Shown in pieces: positions 42,431-52,528 of a DNA stretch of 64,000 bases. Below the pieces are notes generated by a model, which saw only the letters and a list, made by a program, of their open reading frames with translations, searched no databases and had not been told where the DNA came from. The position numbers were made by a program, and so were the translations under genes. Position 1 is the first letter of the stretch; each line of letters opens with the position of its first letter. Origin of the DNA: Alloascoidea africana (lineage: Eukaryota > Ascomycota > Alloascoideomycetes > Alloascoideales > Alloascoideaceae); contig JAKTTT010000018.1 in assembly GCA_030581615.1 (NCBI GenBank), positions 248,001 through 312,000 on the forward strand. The letters run 5' to 3'.

Positions 42431-43258
42431 TTATAGGGCAAAGGCGGCGGCGGCAACGAGGGCCAGGACCGCGGTGACAGAGAAAGTATTGGAGACGGCG
42501 GCTCCGGTGTACTCCTCGATGGTGCAGTTGGACGAGTTGCTGATGCCGCCGAAGCAGGAAGAGCTGGAGGATGGGATCAGGACTGAGGCGACGGACGACG
42601 AGGCCACGGGGGTCTCGCACTCGACACCGACACAGACTGGGGCGCTAGAGGCGGCGACAGGAGTGTCACACTCGGTTCCGACACAGACGGGGACGGCAGA
42701 TGATCCAATGAAGTGGGAGACGGTGGAAGGCGTGGACTCACCGGCTGGAGTGTAGTCGGTGGTGGCACCCTCGGTGAGAATGATGGTTCTCGAAGACTGC
42801 GAAGAGACAACAGCAGCTGGTGGGACGGTATCGGGCTTGGGTTCCTCGTCAGCTGGGCAGTCGGTGACCTCTGGTCCACAGGAAGTTATGGTGTTGGTGA
42901 CAGTGCTGGGCTTGGGGTTGGGCTTGGGCTCCTCGTCAGCTGGGCAGTCGGTGACCTCTGGTCCACAGGAGGTGATCGTGTTGGTGACGGTGGAGGCGTT
43001 GCTCTTGGTCAAGATGACGGTCTTGGGGGACTCGCACTCGTCGTCGTCCTCATCGTCGCACTCGGGGAGGCTGGACGAAGAGACAACGACAGGTGGGATG
43101 GTCGAGGGCTTGGGCTCTTCAACTGGGCAGTCCGTGACCTCAGGCTCGCAAGACGTGATGGTGGCCAGGGTGGTTTCGGTGTTGTACTGGGTGTCATAGA
43201 CCGTGACGGCTGAAACAAGAGCAGCAGCGGACAGAATTGTAGCGGCAGAGAATTTCAT
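42431..43258 (-). CDS. GPI-anchored cell-wall mannoprotein with Cys-containing repeats
   Basis: 275 aa. A secretory signal (MKFSAATILSAAALVSA) precedes an S/T/P-rich mature region and a hydrophobic C-terminus (FSVTAVLALVAAAAFAL) after a small-residue cleavage region (EYTGAAVSN), the GPI-attachment pattern. The core carries three copies of an ITSC-PEVTDCP unit followed by an acidic EEPKP linker, the last two nearly identical. Paired PVCVGTECDTP/PVCVGVECETP units and NSSNC follow. Repeated C-x(7)-C spacings suggest disulfides. Codons are G/C-biased, implying abundant expression. It is a structural or adhesin-like wall protein; no specific orthologue is claimed. Confidence 0.88.
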   Translation of the reverse strand: MKFSAATILSAAALVSAVTVYDTQYNTETTLATITSCEPEVTDCPVEEPKPSTIPPVVVSSSSLPECDDEDDDECESPKTVILTKSNASTVTNTITSCGPEVTDCPADEEPKPNPKPSTVTNTITSCGPEVTDCPADEEPKPDTVPPAAVVSSQSSRTIILTEGATTDYTPAGESTPSTVSHFIGSSAVPVCVGTECDTPVAASSAPVCVGVECETPVASSSVASVLIPSSSSSCFGGISNSSNCTIEEYTGAAVSNTFSVTAVLALVAAAAFAL

Positions 43259-43429
43259 TTTTGAATATTAGTTTATTAATAAAATTGGAGAGGGTTTTTT
43301 GAAGCGTGGAGCTTGGTAAATTTCAGAGTAAAGAGTGACTGAGTTAGAAGAAGGTTTTGTTAAGGAACGACGAAACGATTTCGATATGGAAAAGAAGAAA
43401 GAAGAGATTGTCGAGGGGCAAGAAAAGGT

Positions 43430-43438
43430 CTTTTTATA
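43430..43438 (-). promoter_or_regulatory. TATA box of the GPI wall-protein gene
   Basis: TATAAAAAG on the minus strand, about 175 bases upstream of the start codon at 43258. Confidence 0.5.
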
Positions 43439-43694
43439 TTCCTTCCCGTCTCAAACGTGGGTTTCGATGGGCAATTCGGGAACCTCTAATCGAGGTTAAG
43501 CTTTTTTCGTCTGCAATTATAATTCTGGCGGCACCCGAGGCGAATCGTTATGGCCCACTTTGATAACAACGAGCCAGAGCCGCTGCCAGGAACATGAGCT
43601 CGAGGAGCACCACCGGCATCGCAGGCGCGGCATCTCAAGCCGGGCATGGAGCGTCTGAATCAGGTTCTGGTTCTCGTGTGCCGGTGCCGAAGGA

Positions 43695-43753
43695 GACTGA
43701 TCCTGATCCTGATCCTGATGCTGATCTGGATCCTGATCTGGATCCTGATGCTG
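43695..43753. repeat. (GATCCT)n-type hexanucleotide repeat
   Basis: About nine GATCCT, GATGCT or GATCTG hexamers in a row in non-coding DNA. Slightly diverged units. Confidence 0.85.
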
Positions 43754-44993
43754 AGGACAAACAGTACTAACACGCCAGGGACACTAGCCACCAGGCGAGC
43801 AAAGCCCGAGGAGCACAGAGCACAGAGCACAGCAGCGACGAGGCAAAGCACTGCGGTCTGAAAACCGAATATTTTTGTCTTTTCTTTTTCAGGACCGGCT
43901 CCAGTTACAAGTTGCGAGTGCTCATTTTCCTCGTTTCGCTCTGCTCTGGAGAACGGAAGGGGCCGTCTGCAACAGACCAGAGCGCCTGGTTGGTCTCACA
44001 CTGAAGCACAGCATGGCCCGCCCAGCAGCGACTGGCCGTGAACGTGTGGTCTCGGCTCGTAGACACAGGTTCTTCATCTGAACCGGGCGTTCTTTCCCAT
44101 TCTGTTCATTCAATATTAACAGATGCGGTCATCCATTCCTCTCAAACCTCCTCCTCCTCCAAACCCGCAAGTAAGCCACTTTTGAGCTCTGCTCCCGCCT
44201 TGGAAAACAAACATAGCCTTCACCTCGGTGACAAGAAGCGAGCATCAAACGGTTCGTTCAAAAATAGATAAATCTGTTGACCTCGTTATAAATAAAGCCT
44301 CGCTGAGATATACGCAGCTCTTATTCCCCCAATGTGGTCTGTGCATCTCTATCACCTTCTCTCCCTCTTTGATGTTTATCCCATCGCGTGAAACAAAAAC
44401 CAAAAAAAAAAATTACAAAGTTGATAAAAATTTCACAACTTCAAACGTTCGCAATTTACAACTCCTCCAAGAGCGCGCGTGGCAACAAAAAAAAAATTCC
44501 TCTGGATAATTGATCTCCATTTCAAATATGCCTCTCCACCAGTGGTTCCTGATCATGTGTGGGTTTCTGTAACGACTCAAAGATTGCAATTCAATTGCGC
44601 GTTTCGTTTCAATTTCAAACTAGGAATAAAAAAAATCTTTGGGCTGGATGCGCCCAAGAGGAGCTCATAAAAAATCAAAACGCATCTCCATGTTTCGTAT
44701 CAATTCGTTAAAAGCTGGTTGCTCCATTAATTGTCTTTCACACAGATTGTTGTAGGCCTCTCAATCCAATCCAGCTTGAAATCATAACACTTTTCTTACT
44801 GTAGATTACTCGTTACATCTCTCCTTGCTTTCAAAATGTTGAACATGTTGTGCTTGTTTCGTAAAAACGGGAGGTGTGTGTATTCAAAGTTACCCGCCCC
44901 CTAAGTATAGAGACTGGCCACTTGGCAAACTCATCATTTTCAGCAACTTCATCTTTATTTCCCCCCCCTCCAGCATAATCCACTATATACACA

Positions 44994-45575
44994 ATGGTAT
45001 GCTTTGATTTTGATGAAACGGCAGTTTTAGACTGAGTGTGTTTAATCATCCCTATGGTTTTTCCTCCCTCCCCACATTTGCTCTTCCTTGTGAAAGGGCT
45101 ATGCGTGAAGGAGCCCACACGACGTTTTGGAGATCTATTTCCACTTCATATTTTTTGCACTTTATACTTGAGCGCTTCAAGCGGATTTATTATCTTCAGG
45201 TTATTCTGATTCTAATGGACATGTTCTAACGATTTGTTTAGTCCTCATCAGCGGTTCCAGAAGGTCAAGTCCGGTAAGTAACCGCCAGTTTTTGCCAGTT
45301 TTTGCTCAACATGTATGTGTAACAACTACGAATACTGACTTTTTTTTTTTAGACGCCGTGGCAATGAAAAAGTAGCAGCCAAGGAAGAGAAAGGGAAACA
45401 AGTTACCAGTGCTCCTACAACCACAACCAGCATTCTAAAGCTTTACTCTGATGAAGCTTCAGGTTTCAAAGTCGACCCGCTGGTCGTCCTGTTTTTGTCA
45501 ATTGGGTTCATCTTTTCGGTTATAGTTTTACACGTTATATCGAAGATTGGATCGAAACTGTTTAGCTCTGCTTAA
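44994..45575 (+). CDS. SBH1: Sec61 complex beta subunit
   Basis: Tail-anchored subunit of the ER protein-conducting channel. Spliced from three coding exons: 44994-44996 (the ATG alone), 45242-45273 and 45353-45575, giving 85 aa. Intron 1 (244 bases) has a GTATGC donor directly after ATG, a TTCTAAC branch point and a TTTAG acceptor. Intron 2 (79 bases) has GTAAGT, a TACTGAC-like branch and a long T tract. The product starts MSSSAVPEGQVRRRGNEKVA and carries the invariant ILKLYSDEASGFKVDPLVV block followed by the C-terminal membrane anchor FLSIGFIFSVIVLHVISKI. Conserved leucines in DPLVVLF are CTG codons, showing the standard code. Confidence 0.93.
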
Positions 45576-46277
45576 TTCACACTTAACCAAATAATTTAAA
45601 AACACGGGAAGGAACCAATGAAGAGAGATGAACGAGTTTGTTGATTTGATAAAGAGATGTTTTTTTTTATTCTTTCTTTTTCAAATCCAATGTGTTTTGA
45701 CTCTTTGTATTTGTATATCCGAAGAAATCTAAAATAACTTTGGGCTACTGATTCACTTTGGTTCATAAAAGAATGGTTTAAAAATCACACGTAATTCTTT
45801 TGCAAGTACTGTATACCAACATAAAAAGGCAAATGAGATATTGTTGTGTTAAAAAGAAAGACCAAAAGAAAAAAAGAAAATTTAAAACTAGAATATATAC
45901 TCGAAAGAGAAGCCAAATTTCTTAGATCAGACATCACAGATCTGGCTTTTCGTCTTGCGTCCGCTTCTTCGGACTACATGGCCCATAATATATAAACAAA
46001 TCAAGACGTGTCAATGCTTGTCAATTCAATCGTAGATTACTGGTCCGTAAACGCAAGAACTGATTGATCGGAAGGCAATGGAGGGGATATAAAATAAAAA
46101 AAGGCTGAAAGAAGGAAGGAAGGAAGGAAGGGAGAAGCGATAAATGCTAGATAACGGATGCAAAAAGTGTCAATGGGTCAAGATGAATCTTCATCCATCA
46201 TTTGAGAGAAAAGAGTCAACTATCCAAGGGGGATTAATAATGGAGCGATTTGAGAAAAACCAGAGATAGAATCAATG
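45576..46277. other. Intergenic between convergent SBH1 and PEX13
   Basis: 3' flanks of both genes. A (GAAG)n tract lies at 46109-46131. Nothing else recognised. Confidence 0.65.
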
Positions 46278-47721
46278 TCAAAACCCTACAGTTTTTTCCT
46301 GGAAATGCGGTGATGGCTCCATTAATCGCTGTACTGGTTCGATGTAAGTACTAGGAACGTATCCCATCTTCCCCTGTCTGTTTCTTGCCTTCCACCATTG
46401 ACTAGGATTACCCATAGGATCAGTTTTGGAGAGAATTGCAACAAGATCGCCCTTATCAAGGGATAATTCGACCTGGGGGTTCTCAGCAACAAAATCGTAC
46501 TGTGCACGGTAAAACTCCAGATTCGATGGATCAACCACACCCACCGCCGCTGGCCCAGGTTGATGCTGATGTTGCTGATACTGCTGATACTGCTGCTGTT
46601 GTTCAAAATGCGATTGGTAAGGGGCATTTAAAATCGCAGTCCGTTCTTGACCTGACGACGTGATTGCTTTCACCGCTTTATTCAACAAATATGGCAGACC
46701 GAAAACTGCAGTTATAAATAATATAATGGGTTTGAGAGAAACACCAGACTTTTCCGATGTTTTGGATTCAAACTTTACAAACTCATCTTTGCTAAATTTG
46801 TTGTTGCTTGTAGAAGAAACAATCGACCGCCGTCCTGTAACTTTTGCAATTACTTTTTTAATCCATTGCATTACGGAAAAAATCCCCAACACAGATCCCA
46901 AAGTTTGTTTTAACCGTCCCAATTGTTCTGCCACTGAAACAAGTGCAAAAAAAGATGAATGGGTTGCCATATATGTCGATTCCAACATGTGTGCAAGACC
47001 CCCAAATGCCCCCACAAGTCCTTCTATCAGTGTGAATGCTGTCTGTGTTCGTGAAGCAAGATTCCCAATGGCCCCAAATTGATTCTGCGTTCGAACCATA
47101 GTACCTGCCATCCCTCGGCCTGCTCCATATCCATTATTGGCTCCCGCAAATGAACCCCCATACGATCCATATCCTGAGTTATACGAGTTATAATTCGTGT
47201 AACTGGCCCCGTTGCCTCCCATCCCACTGTTCCCATACCTATTGTAACCACTGGTGGTGTTGCTATACTGGGCAGAATTCGTGTAGTTAAAGTTATTATT
47301 CATATTCGCAGCGTACCCATTACCACTAACGTTACTGACTCCTCCAGCAAAAGTGTTTGGAGTATGTATTTGTGGTGTATTTGGACTAGGCGAAAAAGTG
47401 CTTGGTCTCGTATTGACAAGCAAATCAGATTGAGATGATTGTCTCTCTTCTTGAACATGGACAGGAACAACCAGTTGACTTATCGTGGCATTTCTCGAGA
47501 CCAGTGATGAAGATTTGCCTAAATCCAGTTTGCAAAAAAGCGGGCTGGTTAGAAGCGTAAAGTTAAACTCAACTTGATGAGAGGCAACTTTAAGTAGGAA
47601 AAGGTAAAAACAAGAGAAAAAGAGAAAACCCTTGGAGAAATCAAGGGCAGCAGGCGTACATACCGTTGTGAACTCGAGTTGATATCGCGTCCTTTGTTGG
47701 CGTAAGCGAAGGTCGAGACAT
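46278..47721 (-). CDS. PEX13: Peroxisomal import docking protein Pex13
   Basis: Peroxisomal membrane protein of the Pex5/Pex14 docking complex. Exon 1 (47721-47664) joins exon 2 (47518-46278) across a 145-base intron with GTATGT donor, TCTAAC branch and TTTAG acceptor, giving 432 aa. The N-terminus is S/T-rich, then a Y/G/N-rich low-complexity region (NYNSYNSGYGSYGGSFAG), now known in the family to form a selective phase. The membrane region contains TAFTLIEGLVGAFGGLAHML and LKPIILFITAVFGLPYLL. The C-terminal SH3 domain (FYRAQYDFVAENPQVELSL, KGDLVAILSK, QWWKARNRQGKMGYVPSTYI) binds Pex14 and Pex5. A Q-rich linker lies before the SH3. Confidence 0.95.
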
Positions 47722-49483
47722 TACTTTTGTGGATTTGCTCGAGGAATGTGAGAGATAATCCCACGCTTTCCAGTAATCAAAAGAAAATTGGCCGGTGCTT
47801 GGAAGAGAAGGCGGGCAGCTAACCAAAAAAACACAAACAGAGCGGGGCTGAAAAGGAAAAGGAAAAAAATGTGCGGTCGGGTTCGGGTAGAGATGAACCG
47901 GGTCACGTTATCAGGTAATGAAACCAAAAAAATCAACTCTTTTCCGAATTAGGATTGTGCCCTTCCCACGTGATCTTTTACAACCATTCTATTTTACCAT
48001 GTAAATCTGAACCCTGGATTTCACTAATTGGTCACGATGCATAAATTGTGCATGTTATTGTTTGTTGTTTTTTTTGAACATCCGGTTTTTCACAACACCA
48101 AGATTTGGATAAAAGAAAACAGCCAAAGGGAAATTAGAGATGCTAAAAGGGCCCAAAAGAGGTCCAAAGTTACAGAATATTTTTGAATGGAATTATAAAT
48201 TTTTGTTATATCTCCTGTCAAGTGCTCTATATATCTTGTTGTAACCAGACGTACGTGCTGTATAGTTCTGTGTAGAGTACTTGTTCAATCAATAACACTT
48301 TACTCCTTCTCGCTGAGTCCAGACATAGACCAACCATTGACTGAAAGTAACAAGACCTTCTCAAACTAAGACCTTGACAGCTCTTTAATCAAAAAATTGC
48401 TTGGATTTAAAGGCCCTGTAGTATGAGAGATGAGTATGAGTCTCCGTCCTTTATATTCTCTTATCTGTTTCAATCTATAGAGAAAATGTAAAACAATAAG
48501 AGTGTTTGACAGGGAATTTGCAGTTCTAGTCTGTTTTTTTCGATCTTCAATCTAGTATTGAAGTAACTATGAAGCTAAATTGTGTGCGTTCTTCAAAGCT
48601 GCTGTCTGTGAACAGTCTGATATCTGATAGATTCTGTGGTGTCTACTGGAGTGCAAACCTGCTGGAGCCCTTTAAATATCGATATAATTGTTTGAGTCGC
48701 TTCCAATCATATTCTTGTGGTTTACTGGCGGCACTTGATGACAAGAGAGAAACGTAGAAAGTCCCATCAAACCTGGCATTATTGATAACCCTATTGATAG
48801 CACAAACGAAATGTCTCTAGCATTCATGCATTTGGTCAGAGAGCTTCTTTCCTTTCAATTCCTTCCGCTCAACAACGCCTGTAAATGGACTCTTCCTGTA
48901 AGACTTGGAGTTCAGTGTTATCTCCTTGATTCCAGAGTTAGTTCTCTTAATACTCAAGAAACATATCAGATAGTTCTTTAACAGTAACAGTCAGTCGTGT
49001 TTGCACAATAAAGCTTTTCGCAACTGGTCACTGTCGTTATGAGATCATCAATATGAAATGTAACATTCAAACGGCCGGGGAGAATAAAGTTAAAGAAGCA
49101 TGCAAGAGTCTATAAACAGGTGGGCTTATGCAAGGTGTGTGCACGTGTTGTAGAAGTCCCAATGTGGAAGTCGAAAAACCCTCTCGTGAGATGTACAAAA
49201 CTACAGCAGTTTGAGCCGATCCGTTTTTTGGCCTTTTGTTCTTCTCTGGTTCTGCACCACTCACAAATCTATGGCAACACAAGTAATCGATAGAGACAAG
49301 TTACAGGTGAAAAAGTAACAGAGATAGTAGCGATTGCGTTAGACTGCTTTTTGTTTTGCTGTTGTGTTTGCAAGGCTACAAACACAACCTAGCAGAGAAA
49401 AAAAACGTTTTTTTTTTCTTCTTGTTGTTTCCAGATCTGACACAGACACATACTCCTCTAGGAGACAAAGCTGGGAAGATCTG
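47722..49483. other. Intergenic with a copia relic, about 1.8 kb
   Basis: Divergent promoter region between PEX13 and PLC1, interrupted by a retroelement relic (48540-48960). A TATATATC-containing stretch near 48229 may be decayed LTR. The end (49371-49433) looks like an intron tail for PLC1: a long T/C tract followed by TTTCCAG. Confidence 0.5.
48540..48960 (-). mobile_element. Ty1/copia-type retrotransposon fossil (reverse transcriptase end and RNase H start)
   Basis: On the minus strand the sequence reads CAINRVINNAR, then a QEYDWKRLKQLYRYLKGSSR block, then DIRLFTDSSFE. This corresponds to the end of copia reverse transcriptase (TRPD-xFAVN-xxS, H-W-xLKR-I-RYLKGT) and the first catalytic aspartate of RNase H (YSDADWA position). 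Only a few hundred bases survive. The relic is broken more than once and looks old. No matched LTR pair was found. Confidence 0.6.
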
Positions 49484-52400
49484 ATGGGTTTGGAATCCAT
49501 TTCTAAAGGCGATGAAGGTGTCGGACAAGATGACAGGCGTGAGCGTGAGAATGGCCGGATAAAAACCACTGCTGATTCTTGTGGCGCCTCTATTTCTACT
49601 GCCTCTGCCAAGTCCACCACATCGACACCGCCTAGTGACGATTTCACATACCCACCTCTGCTTGCTGATACTCGTCATCCCAATCCTAAGAGGAATATGT
49701 CCGTAAGCGATGTTACTCCTGCGAAACAAGTAGAATCAAAGGTTCCTTTCAGAAGACACAGGTCCCAGATCTATCAGCATGATGAGAGAAATACGTCATC
49801 CTCATCCGCATCTCTCTCAGGCTCACGTCTAAGAAGGTTATCAATCAGTGCAAGTGAACGACTCTTCTTTTTCAGCAACTCCAGCAGCAGCACTAACAAC
49901 GATGATGATGCCTTTGGAGATATTTATTCAAACTCCGACTGGTCAAGTTCCAGTTCTACACTAAAAAATTTGGCAAGTAGAGGATTCAGCAAATTGGGCG
50001 GGGGTCGAAATGCGAAATTGACCAAAATGCCTTCCAAATCTCAATTACCAGTCGTAAGCAGTGAACACTCGAATAAAATTCTTCAATCGAGGCTCTCAGA
50101 CCTGTCATTGCCCTCTTTGGTGACCGCCATTCTCAACAAGCCTTCCGTTCCAGATCGGCTCGTGGCTGGGGTGCCTTTCCTTCGGGTAACACATAAGAAA
50201 AAAGTACAAAGATTAATTAGTATTGATCCAGAAAATTTGACAATGCGGTGGAATTCAAAAGAGTCTTCTCTTTTGGAAATTGATAAGATCCTTGAGATTC
50301 GAATTGGTGAAGATGCTAGAAATTACAGAGAAGAATTCAAGGTGTCTGATGATTACGCCCCGAAATGGGCGTCCATAATTTATAATAGCTCCAGAAACAA
50401 GCTCAAAGCGTTGCACATTATCGCCTCAACTAGAGAGGATTTTGAATTGTTTTTCAGAGCCATCCAGCAGTTGTACACTTACAGACAAGCATTTCTAAAA
50501 GGTCTCTCTTTACCTAACGAGTTATTTGCTTTAGTTCATTGGAACAATTATGTTACAAAGAACATCAACTTGAAAGGAGAAGGAGAAAAACTCACTTTGG
50601 AAGAGGTTGAGAGTTTGTCCAGAAAGTTGTACGTTCATTGCTCGAAAGATTACTTGAAACAGATTTTTGATAAAGCGGATGATGATCAATCCGGAGTGTT
50701 GAGTTTTAAAGAGTTCAAAGAGTTTGTGAAACTGATAAAGGAGAGAAAAGAGGTGAATGAAATTTTCAGAACTGTTACTGGTGTGACGAAAAGTAATGTC
50801 GCTACAGAAGACTTGAGAATGTCCTTCAACCAATTTGAACATTTCGTTAAGGATATTCAAAAACAGGATCTGGGTTCTGTTGCTCTTGAAGAAATGTTTA
50901 GAAAGTTTTCAGCTACGCCATCTTTATCAAAAAATGGAGGCTCAAAAAACAGCAGTGAGCTTGTCTTTGGGATTGAATCATTCAACAATTTCCTGCTCTC
51001 CAGTTGTTCAGATGGTATTTCAAGCATCGAGGAAGATTATACACATCCTCTTAATGAATATTTCATTTCTTCCTCCCACAATACCTATCTGCTGGGGCGA
51101 CAAGTAGCCGGTATTTCATCGGTCGAGTCCTATATGAAGGTTCTTCAACAAGGCTGTCGCTGTTTGGAGATTGACATTTGGGATAGTGAAGATGGGCCAA
51201 TAGTTTCTCACGGAAGAACGTTTACATCTTCCATTGGTTTTATTGATGTAATAAGTACAATTAGAAAGCATGCGTTCATCTCGTCTCCTTATCCATTGAT
51301 ATTGTCTCTTGAAGTGCATTGCAATTTTGAAAATCAACGACTGGTAAGGGATGGGCTAGAATCCGTGTTTGAAGATCTCCTGGTGGTGAAGCCTCTGGAT
51401 GGCTATGAACATACGCTACCCTCGCCAGAAGAGCTCAAGCATAGAATTTTGATTAAAGTGAAGACCAGCGAAGATAAGGATGATTGGGTTGGATCTGTTG
51501 CGGGCACTGACGGGACCAGTGGGATAAGTGAGGATAACTCGACTGGGAGTGTATCTATTTCGAAGAAAAGGAGAAGGAAGAGTCATAAAATAAGCAAGTA
51601 TTTATCGGAGCTGGGCGTCTATATAAGCGGCCTCAAATTTACAAATTTTTCGCTCCCAGAGTCTAAAACGGAAAAGCATTGTTTTTCGTTTTCAGAAAAA
51701 ACAATTAATTCAATGTTGAAGGATTCGGATAAAGTGGTTGCGATTGATAAGCACAACAGACGATATCTCATGAGGGTTTACCCCTCTCAAATGCGCATCA
51801 ACAGCTCGAATTTTATCCCCTGTCTCTATTGGAAACAGGGGGTTCAGATGGTGGCCACTAATTGGCAGACTTTTGATGTTGGTCAACAGATCAACGAGGC
51901 AATGTTTTCTTGTGGAAGTAAAAGTGGTTATGTGTTAAAGCCTTACCATCTTCAAAAGCCTTTACACAAGTACGAGATCACAAACCACTCTCATGCAGAT
52001 GGTAAAAAGAAGGTTAAATTTGAAATAGAGGTTATATCTGCACAACAATTGCCCAAGCCAAAGGACCTTAGACCAGATGCTGAATGCAATCCCTTTGTGA
52101 CCCTTGAAATCTGGGGGTCTAGTGAAACAATCCCTTTGGTACCAACCACCTCTTCAACACTAGCGCTGTCATCGTCCTCGACATCTTTTAACAGCTCTCC
52201 AAGACGCGGAAGCAGTGGGAATATCGGAAATGGGATTATCAAGTTTCGTACACACTACGTCCCAAACAACGGGTTTAATCCTGTTTGGCATTCCAAGTTT
52301 TCATTCCTGGTTAAGAAAGATGATTTTGACTTTGTTTTTCTAAAGTTTACTGTTCAAAACAGTTTTAATCCTTCCGGCGGTAATGATAACAGCCCTTTTG

Positions 52401-52528
52401 CCATATTTTTGTGTAGGGCTTCTAACTTGAATCAAGGATATCGGCATTTGCGACTTAGTGATCCACTAGGCGCGGAGTTTATGTATTCTACCCTTTTTGT
52501 TAAAACGGAAATTGACTTTGATACATGA
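49484..52528 (+). CDS. PLC1: Phosphoinositide-specific phospholipase C
   Basis: Hydrolyses PI(4,5)P2 to diacylglycerol and inositol trisphosphate. 1014 aa from the first ATG of the frame (49484). The upstream open codons end at a T/C-rich TTTCCAG, so a short upstream exon, perhaps from the ATG at 49271, is possible. Order: disordered S-rich N-terminus; PH-like region (about 223-335); EF-hand (KADDDQSGVLSFKEF near 397). The X box is at about 520-640, with catalytic histidines in SSSHNTYL and VSHGRTFTS. A charged linker follows, then the Y box (about 700-825, YLSELGVYISGLKFTNFSL ... MRVYPSQMRINSSNFIP ... WKQGVQMVATNWQTFDVG). The C2 domain closes the protein (about 845-1005, FEIEVISAQQLPKP ... 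NPFVTLEIWG). This is a complete delta-type PLC. Confidence 0.95.
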   Translation: MGLESISKGDEGVGQDDRRERENGRIKTTADSCGASISTASAKSTTSTPPSDDFTYPPLLADTRHPNPKRNMSVSDVTPAKQVESKVPFRRHRSQIYQHDERNTSSSSASLSGSRLRRLSISASERLFFFSNSSSSTNNDDDAFGDIYSNSDWSSSSSTLKNLASRGFSKLGGGRNAKLTKMPSKSQLPVVSSEHSNKILQSRLSDLSLPSLVTAILNKPSVPDRLVAGVPFLRVTHKKKVQRLISIDPENLTMRWNSKESSLLEIDKILEIRIGEDARNYREEFKVSDDYAPKWASIIYNSSRNKLKALHIIASTREDFELFFRAIQQLYTYRQAFLKGLSLPNELFALVHWNNYVTKNINLKGEGEKLTLEEVESLSRKLYVHCSKDYLKQIFDKADDDQSGVLSFKEFKEFVKLIKERKEVNEIFRTVTGVTKSNVATEDLRMSFNQFEHFVKDIQKQDLGSVALEEMFRKFSATPSLSKNGGSKNSSELVFGIESFNNFLLSSCSDGISSIEEDYTHPLNEYFISSSHNTYLLGRQVAGISSVESYMKVLQQGCRCLEIDIWDSEDGPIVSHGRTFTSSIGFIDVISTIRKHAFISSPYPLILSLEVHCNFENQRLVRDGLESVFEDLLVVKPLDGYEHTLPSPEELKHRILIKVKTSEDKDDWVGSVAGTDGTSGISEDNSTGSVSISKKRRRKSHKISKYLSELGVYISGLKFTNFSLPESKTEKHCFSFSEKTINSMLKDSDKVVAIDKHNRRYLMRVYPSQMRINSSNFIPCLYWKQGVQMVATNWQTFDVGQQINEAMFSCGSKSGYVLKPYHLQKPLHKYEITNHSHADGKKKVKFEIEVISAQQLPKPKDLRPDAECNPFVTLEIWGSSETIPLVPTTSSTLALSSSSTSFNSSPRRGSSGNIGNGIIKFRTHYVPNNGFNPVWHSKFSFLVKKDDFDFVFLKFTVQNSFNPSGGNDNSPFAIFLCRASNLNQGYRHLRLSDPLGAEFMYSTLFVKTEIDFDT

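Larger units (their letters stand above)
43259..44993. other. Intergenic, about 1.7 kb, between divergent GPI-protein and SBH1 genes
   Basis: No gene. Contains a GATCCT/GATGCT/GATCTG hexanucleotide tract at 43695-43753 and a shared divergent promoter. The last 60 bases before 44994 are pyrimidine-rich with a C run, ending CACTATATACACA just before the SBH1 start. Confidence 0.6.

Noticed and set aside
49364-49483. Extension of PLC1 upstream of the ATG at 49484
   Set aside because: No in-frame ATG. The T/C tract plus TTTCCAG looks like an intron end, and I could not settle the donor of a possible upstream exon.
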